A model generated the notes under the pieces. It saw only the letters and a list, made by a program, of their open reading frames with translations, ran no database searches and was not told the origin of the DNA. A program made the position numbers and the translations under genes. From Veillonellales bacterium (GTDB lineage: Bacteria; Bacillota; Negativicutes; JAAYSF01): a stretch of 64,000 nt of DNA. The stretch spans positions 62,001 through 126,000 of the forward strand of contig JBDKTO010000074.1 of NCBI GenBank assembly GCA_039680175.1. Direction: 5' to 3'. Below, piece by piece: positions 63,601-64,000 of this stretch. The stretch's first letter is position 1, and the number at the start of each line of letters is the position of its first letter.

Positions 63601-64000
63601 GAGCGACGGGACGATCAGCGGGAAGCTGGACGCCGCCGGCGGCACGATCAGCCTCAATGCGGGCAACAGCAGCAAAGCAGTGGTGATGAACGGCGACGTG
63701 GGTACGACTGCCGGCGCCACGGTCACCGCAAACCTGAACGGGAGCAGTTCCGCTCTGACCGGCAGCGTGAGCGGCACCGGCAGCACGAACCTGAACCTGA
63801 GCAACGGCGCAGCCTGGACCGGCAATGCCAGCGGCACCGGCGCTGTGGACGCGGAATTGAGCAGCAACTCGGTCTGGAGCGGTCAGAGCACCGGAGGCAA
63901 TCTGACATTAGGACTGAACGCCAGTACCTGGAACAATACGGGCGCCAGCAGCGTGAACAGCCTGAAAGGGACTGCGGCTGTCGTGGACATGACGAACAGC
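57653..64000 (+). CDS. Giant repetitive autotransporter-type adhesin, N-terminal part
   Basis: The frame is open from GTG 57653 (after GGGGAGGAAG) to the window edge: 2116 codons with no stop, so the C-terminus is not seen. Residues 1 to about 36 are a signal peptide (RWRKKLSAAIAVSL...PALAA). The rest is Gly/Thr/Asn/Ala-rich beta-helix-like sequence of short repeats such as VTVNGNYT and NITADF. A larger module recurs four times, each marked by an NALAGKLYY-like helix followed by LSGTVQIAEGLT (at about 59.03, 60.42, 61.84 and 63.03 kb). The DNA becomes GC-richer in the later modules. By analogy it would be a surface passenger with a C-terminal barrel or S-layer domain beyond the window. Confidence 0.8.
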   Translation, partial: MSYEKRFKKRWRKKLSAAIAVSLLCGGLSAAPALAADYTATLTGDAGKDTQYTLVRQADGNYTFTDDSTIYANQDTVSNLINNSLGTVGAGIYAGSSYNVDAGSHVLNITADFDKTKTTGVNNMHSDAIYIADNQKLTLSAKEINLLAKVTNNGSILWNGDEATGIRAGTGSTTVINGDVSIQTASNAGNGAFGIYANKNASVTVNGNYTAKAADGSVGIASVKKKGSPIYAAAGSSVTINGGVDFVSEPKYGYNYMYVDADDGGKVTIDHGKMVYQVDPAVSYTPNAVCLGNGAVFSLGMDSSLQNANGRDVVLNGDIVSYNFGTGKSTVNLGLGSSNSVFTGLFQMASTDTTNLFLSDGGTWIRKAFGTEKSTGTLTRLAGGSDASHAGIVDQNNEDLTINQYSGDTVFVYNHTKDGTGSATIDGGRVFIESAAAGSHVTMYTDRTGINTDSYDVYKNVLEGLANKLFYDGFWQGENNLSGTVTIADGLTAPSITRTGTIHFDPNDGQGSFLITDFGASSQTKSAFTTTMTGLKNQDSEYVDSGVRKRSEYRFTEDTSITVDDGDAAVLSTTVNPELSGKSVVAGIRNTATDDDHLTVTLPKTKNLTINATATGTDGIAIGLYNGPLQTTTITAGKITINSTAQNGTAYGLYYDDTVYRNNTAISADMVINVQGGGKDSAGIKMVGQQLTINGTVDIKVKDAVAIRAGSPDGARSTVSLSGGNIIAENSSDGTMGVAVDVGSNNAQVVIGNRDTPQKVNLQGAVSAAQGQTFCLWLGTQDSVFHGKVYGDGSKNITLTNGATWINEAYAPTPTGYTDTGVTKLSTLYGSSTSDTRGYLYQKDSDPINVTGWFGNVKGDLSDGYLTVIYDHDKTDPTKISGGGLSLAKGSHRGKSIWWSSGELTMRTDSDGIDVTNKTVTDAVMDALAQKLTYLDYTDGYREVKGYAEIGEGLTTAAVTGRIKFDPTTGQGYYYARPVAPSDQQTTLFDTTIYGTDQIDTQYVEEGVLKASGQYVFTKDSSYITVKDDDAVAGDASKVGGKTPVAAIFAHDNTVGIDATYRNLALSATSTGTDKTSVGVYAGGSASATQFATVQADRLTINAAADGSAAGIYAENGGNVAVTGNTDIFAQSSGNDYGIYAGGNTSTDNKNSSSVSITGDVTIRTGDNSTGTLTGISAQSGTKVSLTGNTTVTVKNGTAMENNGGTVTLTAGTLQAVKADSSFGTAVSAKAGNTYLGMNSTNNGAGTGKLAISGMIDASATGNVYLGLGTSDSVFTGIVNTTANSSRVRMYLNGGTWDNEVSSGTTMPSGYAGATVYQLYGGADAAHAGVIIQKDTNPLTIRNYKGGYTTVLYAHEATTPTTILGGAVKINNALDGSYITLRTDNQGITAGNSDTINAVLNALAGKLYCNTNYVGNLTGTVQIAEGLTAASASKYTGNISFDNNGWGYYQYTSGGGTTTQQKDYFTAAITGDPATDTAYTADHVLNSGTYGFTLNRTSVAVTGGAAVNAAQHDVTVDATGKALSLKGDMGGISAAAGKTVAVTAGTLAVDGGTGAGIAGAGTVTLSSDNDIAVAGSTGIDTSGTVTINGSAAVTGSAGTGISTSGTGSVTVGGGTVTGKVAANGGSIRIGDAAGSYTAAITGDISAADGAAVTAYLWGSDSGVTGNVSGAGAVDLELKNGAVWTGQSSSSNLQLGLSNNGTWKNTGVSTVKTLTGDKGIIDMTGKDAGNVTIGSYSGTETAWYNHDQTTPTTILGGNLTIGSAAASAAITLRTDATGLNVSSTAVADKKLVNDTLNAMAGKLYYTASTSGEQNLSGTVEIAEALTSQSASKSGAIDFTANGQGEYTPGGKEEQSQDSFATAITGDGTTDTEYVNAHVWKELSYKFTKSATTVAVTGKSAVNAASQDVLIDAGSNALSLKSDTAGISAGQDKTVTVTAGTLAIDAGGGTGIAALGNVTVNGTANITAGTNGTAIRTVGLGSVALSDGTISGKLDAAGGTISLNAGNSSKAVVMNGDVGTTAGATVTANLNGSSSALTGSVSGTGSTNLNLSNGAAWTGNASGTGAVDAELSSNSVWSGQSTGGNLTLGLNASTWNNTGASSVNSLKGTAAVVDMTNS

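Overview
The window looks like chromosome from a diderm Firmicute of the Negativicutes (Sporomusa/Pelosinus-like). That assignment is inference. It rests on Firmicute-style ribosome binding sites, intrinsic terminators and type I toxin genes occurring together with outer-membrane proteins (TonB-dependent receptors and autotransporters) and a propionate-type methylmalonyl-CoA mutase operon. No rRNA, tRNA, transposase, integrase or CRISPR array was seen.

Layout. (1) 1-2.8 kb: housekeeping genes (aroB 3' end, tldD, pfkA). (2) 2.8-9.0 kb: a cobalamin riboswitch, then mutA-mutB-meaB. (3) 9.1-50.1 kb: a corrinoid accessory region. It holds a divergent CbiK-like chelatase, three CobN-like proteins, two BtuB-like receptors, three BtuF-like lipoproteins, two CbiZ amidohydrolases (one with a signal peptide), a nitrilase-family hydrolase plus a deleted copy, a HgdB/HgdC-like ATP-driven reductase pair with a NapH-like membrane ferredoxin, a nitrogenase-like H-D-K set, a TIM-barrel protein, an ECF-type transporter, a beta-propeller and a ferredoxin. 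(4) 50.2-51.2 kb: a small LuxR-type regulator behind its own cobalamin riboswitch. (5) 51.3-64 kb: a seventh riboswitch of a different form, a single protein that joins an autotransporter barrel to a TonB-dependent receptor, and the start of a giant repetitive autotransporter-type adhesin that runs off the window.

Seven cobalamin riboswitches and one relict control almost every transcription unit from 2.9 to 57.5 kb. The units read from the spacing are: RS1>mutA-mutB-meaB; relict>cbiK-like-cobN1; RS2>btuB1-(nitrilase remnant)-btuF1-cobN2; RS3>membrane protein-NapH-like-HgdB-like-HgdC-like-cbiZ1-nitrilase-btuF2-cobN3; RS4>btuB2; RS5>nifH/D/K-like-TIM barrel-btuF3-cbiZ2-ECF S/A/T-propeller-ferredoxin; RS6>luxR-type; RS7>autotransporter/receptor fusion. 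Apart from the CbiK-like protein there are no corrin biosynthesis genes, and no CobS/CobT or ChlI/ChlD partners for the CobN proteins. The likely theme is capture, import and chemical alteration of external corrinoids, with two unrelated ATP-driven low-potential reductases alongside metal-chelatase-like proteins. A reductive remodelling or demetallation pathway is the main new hypothesis here.

The region grew by duplication. The block nitrilase-btuF-cobN-toxin/antitoxin-riboswitch occurs twice (17.2-23.0 and 28.3-34.9 kb), and riboswitch-btuB occurs twice. A scar of a cobN 3' end precedes the second btuB. Three copies of a TxpA/RatA-like type I toxin-antitoxin module are scattered through it, one reduced to the antitoxin.
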